A DNA stretch of 48,568 nucleotides, taken from assembly GCF_003576315.1 (NCBI RefSeq), contig NZ_QWFZ01000018.1, forward strand, positions 1 to 48,568. Reading direction: 5' to 3'. Source of the stretch: Henriciella mobilis. Its GTDB lineage: Bacteria; Pseudomonadota; Alphaproteobacteria; Caulobacterales; Hyphomonadaceae. Positions 10,100-18,124 of this stretch are shown here, one piece after another (position 1 is the first letter of the stretch; each line of letters opens with the position of its first letter). Below the pieces are notes generated by a model. It was given only the letters and a program-made list of their open reading frames with translations. It was not told where the DNA came from and made no database searches. The translations under genes were made by a program, and so were the position numbers.

Positions 10100-10885
10100 A
10101 TGCCTATATGCAGACGGTTCGAAAACCAGGTAGCGGTTGTGACAGGCGGAGCTCAAGGTATCGGGCTGGCCACCGCCCAGCGCCTGGCGGAAGAAGGCGC
10201 GACGGTGATCGTCGCTGACCGCGCAGCTCAAGCCACGCAGGATGCGGTCGACCGGCTGCGGGCCGACGGCGCGGACGCCCACGCCGCCATCTTCGACCTT
10301 GAGCAATGCGAGGGAGCGACCGAACTTTACCGGACGGTTTCCGATCAATTTGGCCGGATCGACGTGGCAGTCCACAATGTGGGCGGCACGATTTGGGCCA
10401 AACCCTATTGGGACTATACACCAGACGAGATCGTGGCAGAAATTAACCGCTCGCTGTGGCCGACTCTTTGGTGCTGCCACGCAGTGGTGCCCTATATGCT
10501 CGCGGCCGGGCGCGGTTCGATCGTCAATATCGGTTCAGTGGCCACACGCGGCGTGAACCGGGTGCCCTATGCCGCCGCCAAGGGCGGAGTCGCTGCGCTG
10601 ACCGCTGCCCTGTCGCTGGAACTGGAAACCAGCGGTGTCCGAATCAACTGCGTTGCGCCGGGGGGTGTCAATGTTACCCGGGTCACGCCGCGCGATCCGG
10701 CGCCAATGAGCGACGCCGTCAAGGCGGGCTTTGCCGGGGTGATGGAGCAAACCATGCGCGACACCCCGATGGCCCGTTTCGGCGAACCCGAGGAACTGGC
10801 CGCCGCAATCTGCTTTTTTGCATCGGAAGAAGCGTCGTACGTTACGGGACAGACGCTCTTCGTCGCAGGCGGCGGTATCGGATAG
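10100..10885 (+). CDS. cis-diol dehydrogenase, BenD/XylL-like SDR
   Basis: Short-chain dehydrogenase of 261 residues. It has the NAD-binding TGGAQGIG motif, the NVGGTIWAKP segment characteristic of benzoate diol dehydrogenases BenD/XylL, SLWPTLWCC, and the active-site YAAAK. These enzymes oxidise 1,6-dihydroxycyclohexa-2,4-diene-1-carboxylate with loss of CO2, giving catechol and NADH. The partner oxygenase would be the BenAB-like pair encoded at 34717..36620, more than 20 kb away. ATG 10100 has GAGGAG upstream; the frame extends to 10025 without support. The gene stands alone, convergent with the ferredoxin reductase gene. Confidence 0.88.
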   Translation: MPICRRFENQVAVVTGGAQGIGLATAQRLAEEGATVIVADRAAQATQDAVDRLRADGADAHAAIFDLEQCEGATELYRTVSDQFGRIDVAVHNVGGTIWAKPYWDYTPDEIVAEINRSLWPTLWCCHAVVPYMLAAGRGSIVNIGSVATRGVNRVPYAAAKGGVAALTAALSLELETSGVRINCVAPGGVNVTRVTPRDPAPMSDAVKAGFAGVMEQTMRDTPMARFGEPEELAAAICFFASEEASYVTGQTLFVAGGGIG

Positions 10886-10910
10886 GCCGGTCCCGCGGCG
10901 CTGCCATCCA

Positions 10911-12137
10911 TCAAGCGGTCTGTTTAAGCAGCTCACGTAATGAAACATCCGCATCGGCAAGCCGGTCCGCACTGGCGATCACCCGCCGTTCGACCAGCCG
11001 TTTGCCAATTCCCATGTCGGCAGCGCGGTTGACAGTCAGGACTCCTTCAATGGTATTCCCGGAGAGGAAGAAAGCGACGAATGCGTTGCTTTCGACGTCG
11101 CCGCGGACGACAATCTCGGCTTCTACCGGAATTTGTCCGCAGAACTGGATGTTCAGATCGAACTGGTCGCTCCAGTACCACATCGGCTTGCAGTAATCGA
11201 CTTCGTGGCCAAGCATTGCCAAGGCCGCAGCCTGGGCTTGGTCGGCCGCGTTTTGGTACGTTTCCTGACGGAATCGACCACCAAAAAACCCGTCCTGTTC
11301 GGCCACGTCGCCGGCGGCGAACACTATTGGACTACTGGTTTGGCAACGACGATCGACGACGATCCCGTTGTTTACAGTCAACCCGGCATCTATCGCCAGA
11401 GACGTTGCAGGAATGATTCCCACGCCGACTACGACAGCGTCGCAAGGGATGAGGGTGCCGTCGTCGATCTCTACGGCGGAGACGCGACCGTCCGCGAACT
11501 TGAACCCCGTGACGCCCCGGTTGAAATAGGTCCTGACCCCACGCTTGCTGTGCTGCTCACCCAGCCATAGGCCGAAGCGCTTGCCCAGCGCCCGTTCCAT
11601 CGGCGCCGCCAGCGGCTCTATCGCGGTTACCTCGCAGCCCAGCTTGATCGCGCTGGCTGCCACTTCAGCACCGATCACCCCCATCCCGACAATAACGACC
11701 CGCGCCCCTTGACGAAGGTCGAGTGCCATCCTGGTGGCGTCGTCGCGGGTGCGCAGATAATGGACATTGGCACAATCGGCTCCCGCTAAATTGAGTTTGC
11801 GGGCATGCCCGCCGGTCGCCAGCAACACCTTGTCGGCGGTGACCAGCGACCCGCCGGACAGGCGCACTCCGCCCGCATTCAAATCCAGCGCTTCAACACG
11901 CGTGTTGAGAAGCAGGTCGATCCTGTTTTCCGCGTACCAGCCCTCATCTTGCAAGAAAAAATTATTCGGAGCCTCCGCCGTATTCCACAGAAGTTCTTTC
12001 GAAAGAGGTGGGCGTTCATAGGGCCTCAACGGCTCTTCACCGATAAGGGTGATCTGACCGTCAAACCCCGCCTGCCGAAGCGCTTCCGCCGCTCGCCCAC
12101 CAGCAAGATTCGCACCTACAATCGCTACCGAATGCAC
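10911..12137 (-). CDS. bphA4: ferredoxin-NAD(P)H reductase, BphA4-type
   Basis: FAD-dependent pyridine nucleotide-disulphide-type oxidoreductase, 408 residues, the usual length of BphA4/TodA. FAD is bound by the N-terminal VGANLAGGRAAEAL and by the AAGDVAEQ segment; NADH is bound by VGMGVIGAEVA; YERPPLSKELL is a family hallmark. It passes electrons from NADH to a Rieske ferredoxin, probably the one encoded at 37880. It is the only reductase of this kind in the window and so may serve up to six oxygenases. The gene follows the sigma-54 activator gene on the same strand. The 116-bp gap between them carries a putative operator and tandem decamers, so it may have its own promoter. Confidence 0.9.
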   Translation of the reverse strand: MHSVAIVGANLAGGRAAEALRQAGFDGQITLIGEEPLRPYERPPLSKELLWNTAEAPNNFFLQDEGWYAENRIDLLLNTRVEALDLNAGGVRLSGGSLVTADKVLLATGGHARKLNLAGADCANVHYLRTRDDATRMALDLRQGARVVIVGMGVIGAEVAASAIKLGCEVTAIEPLAAPMERALGKRFGLWLGEQHSKRGVRTYFNRGVTGFKFADGRVSAVEIDDGTLIPCDAVVVGVGIIPATSLAIDAGLTVNNGIVVDRRCQTSSPIVFAAGDVAEQDGFFGGRFRQETYQNAADQAQAAALAMLGHEVDYCKPMWYWSDQFDLNIQFCGQIPVEAEIVVRGDVESNAFVAFFLSGNTIEGVLTVNRAADMGIGKRLVERRVIASADRLADADVSLRELLKQTA

Positions 12138-12202
12138 TCGATTTCTCCCAATTTCACGAACGCCGCCATACCTTTATCCTTGCACACTCTGCTAAGGTTT
12201 GT

Positions 12203-12219
12203 GTTGCACAATATACAAT
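12203..12219. promoter_or_regulatory. near copy of the 17-bp operator palindrome
   Basis: GTTGCACAATATACAAT matches 14 of 17 positions of the perfect palindrome at 6921..6937. It lies 66 bp upstream of the reductase ATG. Its left half, GTTGCACAAT, also occurs exactly at 6891..6900, so the two regions share more than one element. The binding protein is unknown. Confidence 0.5.
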
Positions 12220-12230
12220 ATGTTGTAAAT

Positions 12231-12267
12231 CCGTCAATATCCGTCAATATCTGTCAATATCTGTCAT
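12231..12267. repeat. 10-bp tandem repeats (CYGTCAATAT)
   Basis: Three full decamers (CCGTCAATAT twice, CTGTCAATAT once) and a partial fourth. They cover the last codons and stop of the activator gene and extend into the reductase leader. One repeat per helical turn would place identical half sites on one face of the DNA. It may equally be a slippage product. Confidence 0.75.
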
Positions 12268-13897
12268 TTCGAATTTTCTCGATACGGTATGCCAGTTGCC
12301 GACGCGTCAGCCCCAATTCTCTGGCCGCTAGTGCAACGTTACCGCCGGCGGCTTCGACTGATGCACGAACGATCGCATCTTCGATCGTCGAAAGCGTTTC
12401 GCCGTTCTGGCGAAGCAAGCCGACCAGCTGGTCAATCCCAGACGACTCTTCGGAGCTCGGCTCCGCGCCGACCACACGGCCATCCTGAGCCAGGGTCAGA
12501 CTGCTTGGGATGAGCGCCCTGTTCGATCCAATGAAGAGGTGCCGTAAATCGATGGCACCAGTTTCGTCGGCGAGCAGCACGGCACGCTCAACCATCCGCT
12601 CCAGTTCCCTGACATTGCCGGGATAGTCGTGCATCAGCAGCGCATTGATCGACCGCGCCGTGAAGCCTTCTACGGTACGCCCGTGACGCTTGGTATATTT
12701 GGCGCGGAAGTGCTCCATTAATCCCGGGATGTCCTCGCGCCGCTCTCTCAGCGGCGGAACCCAGATCGGCAGTGTTGAAAGACGGAAGTACAGGTCCGGA
12801 CGAAATGTCCCCGCAGCGATTGCCGCCTCGAGATCGATGTTGGAGGCGGCGATCAGGCGAACGTTTACCTGAATGGTCTTGGTACCACCCACACGTTCGA
12901 ATTCGCCTTCCTGGATGGCCCTCAGAACCTTGCTTTGCGCCAGGGGTGACAGCATCGAAATCTCGTCGAGAAACAGCGTACCACCGTGGGCGAGTTCGAA
13001 ACGTCCTTGCCTGTCGGTCATGGCGCCGGTGAAAGCACCCTTGGCCACACCGAACAGTTCGGCCTCGATCAAGCCTTCAGGAATTGCTGCGCAATTCAGC
13101 GCGACGAAAGGCGCGTCGCGGCGAAGGCTAAGCCGGTGCGCCATCCTGGCGAACACCTCCTTGCCGACTCCCGTCTCCCCCAAGAACAACAGCGTGGCAT
13201 CGGTCCCTGCAGTCCGCTCGATCAAGTTGCGCACCGCGTGGAAGCCTGCCGATACTCCAGCGACGAATTGGTCGTCCTGACTCTTGAGGCCGCTTGAATC
13301 GATTTGAACCACTGCCGTTTCGACATCGTCCAGGCTTGGCCACTCGGCTTCAGGCTTGCCATGGAGCAGGCAGGCCCGATGCCCCATTCCCTTGCACTCG
13401 ATTTCACGCATGATTATGGGCTGACCCGCGAAAGTGCTTGCAAAGCCGCTGGCAAAACCAGTTTGCAACCAACACACAGGATCGGTGCTAATGCCATCGG
13501 TCGCGAGATGGATTCCGGCTTCAATCGAATCGTGGACCAGAAAACGACCATCGAAATGCCCGTTCTCGGTATCGGTGTCCAAAGTTTCGATCTCGGTCCA
13601 GCCGAACCCGGTTACTGCATGGGCTTGAGGGCCGACCGCAAAGGCATCAAGGAAACTGCTGCCGGGCCTTAAATGCTTTGCTTCGACTGCGCAACGCGCG
13701 CCTTCGGCGAACCCTATCTCCCAGAATAGTCGGCGAGCGCTGACTAAGCCCAGTTGGACAACTATTTCGTTCCGCAACATGACTAGCGCAGAATTACTCA
13801 GCAATACGCAGCGCTCGCTGTCACGCCAGATGCGGCCCTGCTCGGGCGAAAAACGGAGCCGGCTGGTAAGGTCGGTGTACGCGGGGAGATGCTTCAT
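12254..13897 (-). CDS. sigma-54-dependent activator, XylR/DmpR-like
   Basis: Ligand-responsive NtrC-family activator, 547 residues. The N-terminal sensor (XylR_N plus V4R, about 10..200) keeps C142, E165, C168 and C176, the same spacing as the structural zinc site of the phenol sensor MopR as I recall it; H93 falls at the place of its ligand-binding histidine. The AAA+ domain has Walker A GETGVGKE (240..247), the sigma-54-contacting GAFTGA (287..292) and Walker B GGTLFLDE (305..312). A Fis-type helix-turn-helix is at about 515..543. It should activate sigma-54 promoters of catabolic operons on sensing an aromatic compound. It is divergent from the RHO-xylMA operon at 14115, the first likely target. 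The effector is unknown. Confidence 0.92.
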   Translation of the reverse strand: MKHLPAYTDLTSRLRFSPEQGRIWRDSERCVLLSNSALVMLRNEIVVQLGLVSARRLFWEIGFAEGARCAVEAKHLRPGSSFLDAFAVGPQAHAVTGFGWTEIETLDTDTENGHFDGRFLVHDSIEAGIHLATDGISTDPVCWLQTGFASGFASTFAGQPIIMREIECKGMGHRACLLHGKPEAEWPSLDDVETAVVQIDSSGLKSQDDQFVAGVSAGFHAVRNLIERTAGTDATLLFLGETGVGKEVFARMAHRLSLRRDAPFVALNCAAIPEGLIEAELFGVAKGAFTGAMTDRQGRFELAHGGTLFLDEISMLSPLAQSKVLRAIQEGEFERVGGTKTIQVNVRLIAASNIDLEAAIAAGTFRPDLYFRLSTLPIWVPPLRERREDIPGLMEHFRAKYTKRHGRTVEGFTARSINALLMHDYPGNVRELERMVERAVLLADETGAIDLRHLFIGSNRALIPSSLTLAQDGRVVGAEPSSEESSGIDQLVGLLRQNGETLSTIEDAIVRASVEAAGGNVALAARELGLTRRQLAYRIEKIRNDRY

Positions 13898-14114
13898 GCC
13901 TTATCATAACAAAAATGTACACTGTGCGCCACAACATCATCCAGCACTCGACAAATATGTCAAACTTTAACGGGGTTAAAAGTAGAGATCTTTTATATAT
14001 GCACGAGATTCCTTGACTTTTGAATTTGGCACAGTTTATGAATCATATATGCAAAATTCTGGACTTGGCTGACCGAAGGAAAACTGCGGCGGCGACTCGG
14101 AGGAGAGGACGCAG
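13898..14114. promoter_or_regulatory. divergent regulatory region, activator / RHO-xylMA operon
   Basis: 217 bp, AT-rich in the middle. It contains an inverted repeat TTTAAC-GGG-GTTAAA (13966..13980), a possible activator binding site upstream of the sigma-54-like element at 14027. ATATATGC also occurs twice, at 13995..14002 and 14045..14052. GGAGGAGAGG near 14098 is the ribosome site for the first plus-strand gene. Confidence 0.5.
14027..14042 (+). promoter_or_regulatory. possible sigma-54 promoter
   Basis: TGGCACAGTTTATGAA has a perfect -24 box (TGGCAC) and the right spacing, but GA where the -12 box should have GC. It lies 73 bp upstream of the RHO alpha ATG and next to the gene of a sigma-54 activator, which makes it plausible despite the mismatch. 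Confidence 0.4.
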
Positions 14115-15461
14115 ATGGATGTTTCCGACCTGGTCGATACGACGACAGGCCGTCAAAAGCGGACGATCTACTCGAACGAGGAGCTCTACAAACAGGAGCT
14201 TGAACGCATTTTCGGTCGCTGCTGGCTGTTCCTCGTTCACACCAGCCAGATCCCCAAAGCTGGTGACTATTTCCGCACCTTCATGGGCGAGGACGACGTC
14301 ATCGTCATTCGCCAGAAAGACGGATCGATCAAAGCATTCCTCAACAGCTGCACCCACCGCGGGAACCGCATTTGCCGCGCCGATCGCGGCAATGCCAAGG
14401 CCTTTACCTGCAATTATCATGGGTGGTCGTTCGCGCCAGACGGGTCGCTCGCCGGGGTTCCGCTGGAAAACGAGGCCTATTTTGGCGAACTGGACCGCAG
14501 CAAGCTGGGCCTGGTTCAGGTAACCCATGTTGCCGAATACAAGGGCCTGGTCTTCGGCTGCTTCGATCCAGATGCGCCCTCGCTCGAGGATTACCTTGGC
14601 GATGCAAAATTCTTCCTCGATGTCTGGCTGGATGCGATGCCAGGCGGAACTTCGCTGCTCGGCGAAACCCAGAAGATGGAGCTGGGCAGCAACTGGAAGC
14701 TGCCGGTTGAGAATGTCTGCGGCGATGGCTACCATCTGGGTTGGGCGCATGCCGGAGCGATGTCGGCCGTCCAGTCGATGGACCTTGCCGGTCTCAGCGT
14801 CGGCAATTCGAGTACCAACCTCGAAGGCGGGCTTTCCGTCGCCGGAATGAACGGCCACATGGCGCTGACCTCGCTCGACGGGATTTCGGGCTACGCCTTC
14901 TACCCCGAACCGAAGCCCATGATGGATTATCTGGAGGCCAATCGTCCCACGGCGATCGAGCGGTTGGGCAAGGTGCGCGGCGAACAGCTCTGGGGTTCGC
15001 AGATCAACATCACGATTTTCCCCAATCTCCAGTTCCTGCCAGGCCTGAACTGGTTTCGGGTCTATCATCCCAAGGGTCCGGGCAAGCTCGAGCAATGGAC
15101 CTGGGCGATGGTGGAAAACGACATGCCTGACGAGATGCAAGCAGCAATCCTTGACAATCAGTGCCTGACCTTCGGGCTTGCGGGCCTGTTTGACAATGAC
15201 GATGGCGATAATCTTGCCGCCTGCACCGAACAGTCGCGTGGCTGGCGGACGGCGCAGATGGACGTCTTCACCAACATGGCGCTCGGCCGTTCTGGGCCGC
15301 GCGATGGCTTCCCCGGCGACATCGCAGCCGGATTGGTGAGCGAGCACAACCAGCGCTATTTCTATCGCCGCTGGCAAGAACACATGCAGGCTGAAAGCTG
15401 GGCCGAGGTTCCCACCTACAACATCAACTCGCTCTCCGTTGAGGAGCCTGGGAATGCTTGA
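14115..15461 (+). CDS. ring-hydroxylating oxygenase alpha subunit (naphthalene/biphenyl group)
   Basis: Catalytic Rieske oxygenase subunit, 448 residues. Rieske ligands are C79, H81, C99 and H102 (CTHRGN...CNYHGW). The mononuclear iron site is D204, H207 and H212 (GDGYHLGWAH), with the third ligand in FDNDDGDN. The layout and length match the NahAc/BphA1 group, but the sequence differs clearly from the second alpha subunit at 16056. It is the first gene of an operon of two RHO pairs and XylMA under a possible sigma-54 promoter. GGAGGAGAGG precedes the ATG. In sphingomonads such tandem pairs include both initial dioxygenases and salicylate hydroxylases; the substrate is not determined. Confidence 0.9.
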   Translation: MDVSDLVDTTTGRQKRTIYSNEELYKQELERIFGRCWLFLVHTSQIPKAGDYFRTFMGEDDVIVIRQKDGSIKAFLNSCTHRGNRICRADRGNAKAFTCNYHGWSFAPDGSLAGVPLENEAYFGELDRSKLGLVQVTHVAEYKGLVFGCFDPDAPSLEDYLGDAKFFLDVWLDAMPGGTSLLGETQKMELGSNWKLPVENVCGDGYHLGWAHAGAMSAVQSMDLAGLSVGNSSTNLEGGLSVAGMNGHMALTSLDGISGYAFYPEPKPMMDYLEANRPTAIERLGKVRGEQLWGSQINITIFPNLQFLPGLNWFRVYHPKGPGKLEQWTWAMVENDMPDEMQAAILDNQCLTFGLAGLFDNDDGDNLAACTEQSRGWRTAQMDVFTNMALGRSGPRDGFPGDIAAGLVSEHNQRYFYRRWQEHMQAESWAEVPTYNINSLSVEEPGNA

Positions 15462-15981
15462 AATGAACCCTGCCCCGGTCCTGGTAGAGGATATGATCGC
15501 TCTGACGCAGCGCCTGTATCACGAAGCGCGCCTGCTCGATGCCGAACGCTTCGAGGACTGGCTGGAGCTGCTGTGCGACGATGTTACCTACCGAATGGAC
15601 CTCAAACGGCGGCGCTTCCGGGCAGATCGGTCGCCGCCGGCGGCAGTCGGTGCTGGCGTTGTTTTTAACGAGAACTTTGCGCGCCTTAAACTCAGGATCG
15701 ATCGCCTGCGCTCGGGATATGTGTGGGCCGAGGATCCGCCCAATTTCGTGCGCCGCGTCATATCGAACGTCGAAATCGAACCTGCGGATGCCGAAAACGA
15801 GGTGATCGTACACTCGGTGATCGTTATTCATCGCAACCGCATCGACGGCTTGGCGCGTCAATTTACTGCGGGGCGCACCGACCGGTGGCGCCATGGCACG
15901 CAGGGCTGGTGCCTCGCTGCGCGTGACATCGCGCTTGACCATGCGGTGCTGCCAGACAGCAACATCAACGTGTTTTTCTAA
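15454..15981 (+). CDS. ring-hydroxylating oxygenase beta subunit
   Basis: Partner beta subunit of the alpha at 14115, 175 residues. It shows the family's LTQRLYHEARLLDAERFEDWLELL start, the RVISNVEIEP strand and a C-terminal NINVFF. ATG 15454 is chosen because GAGGAG lies seven bases upstream; it overlaps the alpha stop by eight bases. The frame can also begin at TTG 15439. The stop codon falls within the first unit of a 21-bp tandem repeat that follows. Confidence 0.9.
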   Translation: MLEMNPAPVLVEDMIALTQRLYHEARLLDAERFEDWLELLCDDVTYRMDLKRRRFRADRSPPAAVGAGVVFNENFARLKLRIDRLRSGYVWAEDPPNFVRRVISNVEIEPADAENEVIVHSVIVIHRNRIDGLARQFTAGRTDRWRHGTQGWCLAARDIALDHAVLPDSNINVFF

Positions 15982-16036
15982 AATGAGGTTACAATTTTCT
16001 AAAATGAAGTTACAATTTTCTAAAATGAAGTTACAA
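15974..16036 (+). repeat. three 21-bp tandem repeats in intercistronic gap
   Basis: Three head-to-tail units, 15974..15994, 15995..16015 and 16016..16036, each of the form TTTTCTAAAATGARGTTACA plus A. The last two are identical and the first differs by one base. The first unit carries the stop codon of the upstream beta gene. The repeats are AT-rich and sit just ahead of the ribosome site of the NahAc-like alpha gene. Confidence 0.97.
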
Positions 16037-16055
16037 AGAAGTTAATGGGAGAGAA

Positions 16056-17426
16056 ATGATGCGCATTGAACGGATCGGCCGCGAGCCAGAATTTTCACAA
16101 TACATGGACCTCAAGGAAGGCTGGCTCGATCGCCGGATCTTCAGCGATGCCGAGATTTACGAGGAAGAGCTGTACCGCATCTTCGCACGGTCCTGGCTGT
16201 TCGTGGCCCACGAGAGCCAGCTGCCCAAGGCGGGCGATTTTCTAACCACCCATATGGGCGAAGACGCCGTGATCGTCGCGCGTCAGCCCGATGGCTCGAT
16301 CAAAGTCTTCCTGAATTCCTGTCCGCATCGCGGCAACAAGGTGTGCTTTGCCGACGCCGGAAACACCCGCCGGTTTGTCTGCAATTACCACGGCTGGGCC
16401 TTTGATACCGGCGGTGAACTGAAAGGCATGCATGAGGAATATTGCTACGACGAAATCGATATTGATCGGAAAAAGAACGGCTTGAAGCAGGTTGCCCGGG
16501 TAGCCGGTTACAAGGGGTTGGTGTTTGCGACCTTCGCCGAAGACGGTCCGAGCCTGGACGCGTGGCTGGGCGACTTTCGCTGGTACCTCGACATGTTGCT
16601 CGACAACGAAGAAGGCGGCACCGAATTGATCGGCGGCTGCATCAAGTCGGTGATTAACGCCAACTGGAAGTTCGGCGTCGAGAACTTCATCGGTGATGCC
16701 TACCATGCTGGCTGGACCCATGATTCCGGCTGCCGTTCGATGAACAATGGCGAGCCTTTCCCGCCGGTCGACATGGAAAATTCCTACCATGCCAGCGTCA
16801 ACGGCCACGGGTGGGAATTCGGCACCGAAGGGGTCGGCGATCTCTTCCTCCTGGGCCGACCGAAGGTTATGGAATACTATGAAAGAATCCGGCCCAAGAT
16901 GGCCCAGCGGCTGGGTGAGATGCGCTCCCAAATCTTCGGATCGGTCGCCTCCGCGTCGATTTTCCCCAACGTGTCGTTCCTTCCAGGCATTTCGACCTTC
17001 CGTCAGTGGCAGCCCAAGGGACCAATGGAGTTCGAACTCAAGACCTGGGTGATCGTCAACAAGGCGATGCCCGATGACATCAAGGATGAAATTACCAAGG
17101 GGGTCATGCAGACCTTTGGCCCAGGGGGCACGTTCGAGATGGACGATGGGGAAAACTGGAGTAACTGTACCACGGTCAACCGCGGCGTAGTGACCCGCCA
17201 CGAACGCCTGCACTACCGCTGCGGCATATCGCGCCAGATCGAGCACGATACGCTGCCGGGCATCGTCTATCGCGGGCAGTATAACGACGCCAACCAGCGC
17301 GGTTTCTACCAGCGTTGGCTCGATATGATGGAAGCCGACAAGCTGGATGCAATGCCCGAGCGCCCAGAACCGCGCCTGACAGGCGTTAGCGAGACGCGCG
17401 ACGTTCCCGGCCTGTTCGCGCTCTGA
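16056..17426 (+). CDS. ring-hydroxylating dioxygenase alpha subunit, NahAc/PhnA1-like
   Basis: Catalytic subunit of 456 residues, closest in motif to naphthalene dioxygenase. Rieske ligands are C89, H91, C109 and H112 (CPHRGN...CNYHGW). The iron site is D214, H217 and H222 in ENFIGDAYHAGWTH, nearly the NahAc sequence, and the third ligand is in MDDGENW. It would insert O2 into naphthalene, biphenyl or a PAH to form a cis-dihydrodiol, taking electrons through the ferredoxin at 37880 and the reductase at 10911. GGGAGAG precedes the ATG. It is paired with the beta subunit at 17441. Best candidate for the initial PAH dioxygenase of this cluster. Confidence 0.92.
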   Translation: MMRIERIGREPEFSQYMDLKEGWLDRRIFSDAEIYEEELYRIFARSWLFVAHESQLPKAGDFLTTHMGEDAVIVARQPDGSIKVFLNSCPHRGNKVCFADAGNTRRFVCNYHGWAFDTGGELKGMHEEYCYDEIDIDRKKNGLKQVARVAGYKGLVFATFAEDGPSLDAWLGDFRWYLDMLLDNEEGGTELIGGCIKSVINANWKFGVENFIGDAYHAGWTHDSGCRSMNNGEPFPPVDMENSYHASVNGHGWEFGTEGVGDLFLLGRPKVMEYYERIRPKMAQRLGEMRSQIFGSVASASIFPNVSFLPGISTFRQWQPKGPMEFELKTWVIVNKAMPDDIKDEITKGVMQTFGPGGTFEMDDGENWSNCTTVNRGVVTRHERLHYRCGISRQIEHDTLPGIVYRGQYNDANQRGFYQRWLDMMEADKLDAMPERPEPRLTGVSETRDVPGLFAL

Positions 17427-17440
17427 AAGGAATCATCACT

Positions 17441-17992
17441 ATGACAAAGAACACCACGTTCAAACGCCCGCAGACGGGCCAGAGCGCCTCGCTCGAACTG
17501 ACGCACGCCTTGACCCAGACCGTCTATCGCGAAGCGCGCATGCTCGACGATGAGAACTATGTTGGTTGGGTCAAGATGCTGGCCGACGATTTGCTCTATC
17601 ATATGCCCGGCATTGAAACGCGCTATCGCCGCGACAAGACCGACCAAGTAAACGATCTGACCCGGATGGCCTATTACAACGACAATCTGGAGGAGATCAA
17701 GAAACGGCTTTCGCGGCTGGAAACCGGTACGGCCTGGTCCGAGGATCCGGCCACGCGTTACACGCACATCATCACCAACGTTGAGGTAGAAATGACTGAG
17801 AAGGAAGGAGAATACCAAGTCTTCTCCAACTTCTACGCCTATCGCAATCGCAATGAGCGTGAGGAAGACTCGCTGATCGGCAACCGTGTCGATATCTGGC
17901 GCGAAGCGGGAGCTGCATTTCAGCTGGTCAAACGGCGAATCATACTCAAGCATAATGTCCTGCTCAGCAAAAACCTGAACATCTTCCTTTAG
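17441..17992 (+). CDS. ring-hydroxylating dioxygenase beta subunit
   Basis: Small subunit of the NahAc-like enzyme, 183 residues. Typical features are LTQTVYREARMLDDENYVGWV, METRYRRDK-like sequence near 60 (GIETRYRRDK), HIITNVEVE and a C-terminal LSKNLNIFL. It begins 14 bp after the alpha stop, with AAAGGA upstream. A strong 16-bp hairpin follows the stop. Confidence 0.92.
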   Translation: MTKNTTFKRPQTGQSASLELTHALTQTVYREARMLDDENYVGWVKMLADDLLYHMPGIETRYRRDKTDQVNDLTRMAYYNDNLEEIKKRLSRLETGTAWSEDPATRYTHIITNVEVEMTEKEGEYQVFSNFYAYRNRNEREEDSLIGNRVDIWREAGAAFQLVKRRIILKHNVLLSKNLNIFL

Positions 17993-17999
17993 GGATGCG

Positions 18000-18037
18000 G
18001 CGGCACGAAATGCGAAGCCAGTCGCATTTCGTGCCGC
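18000..18037 (+). other. perfect 16-bp hairpin between RHO beta and xylM genes
   Basis: Arms 18000..18015 and 18022..18037 (GCGGCACGAAATGCGA and its exact complement) enclose a six-base loop. There is no T-run after it, so it is not a standard terminator. It could protect the upstream mRNA from 3' decay and lower xylM expression relative to the oxygenase genes, or bind a protein. Confidence 0.85.
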
Positions 18038-18124
18038 TAACCATGCGCGCCTCGGCGCGGGGCATTCCCATATACGGACTACAATATGGCCGGCCTGCGG
18101 ACCGGACGGATCTGAGAGAATAAA

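Noticed and set aside
9932..10480. Upstream extension of the nahE frame to 10480
   Set aside because: It overlaps the divergent diol dehydrogenase gene, lacks a ribosome site and adds sequence absent from the family; ATG 9931 has AGGAGAG.
14043..15383. 446-codon minus-strand open frame opposite the RHO alpha gene at 14115
   Set aside because: Antisense shadow of a gene with full Rieske and iron-site motifs; caused by high GC codon use.
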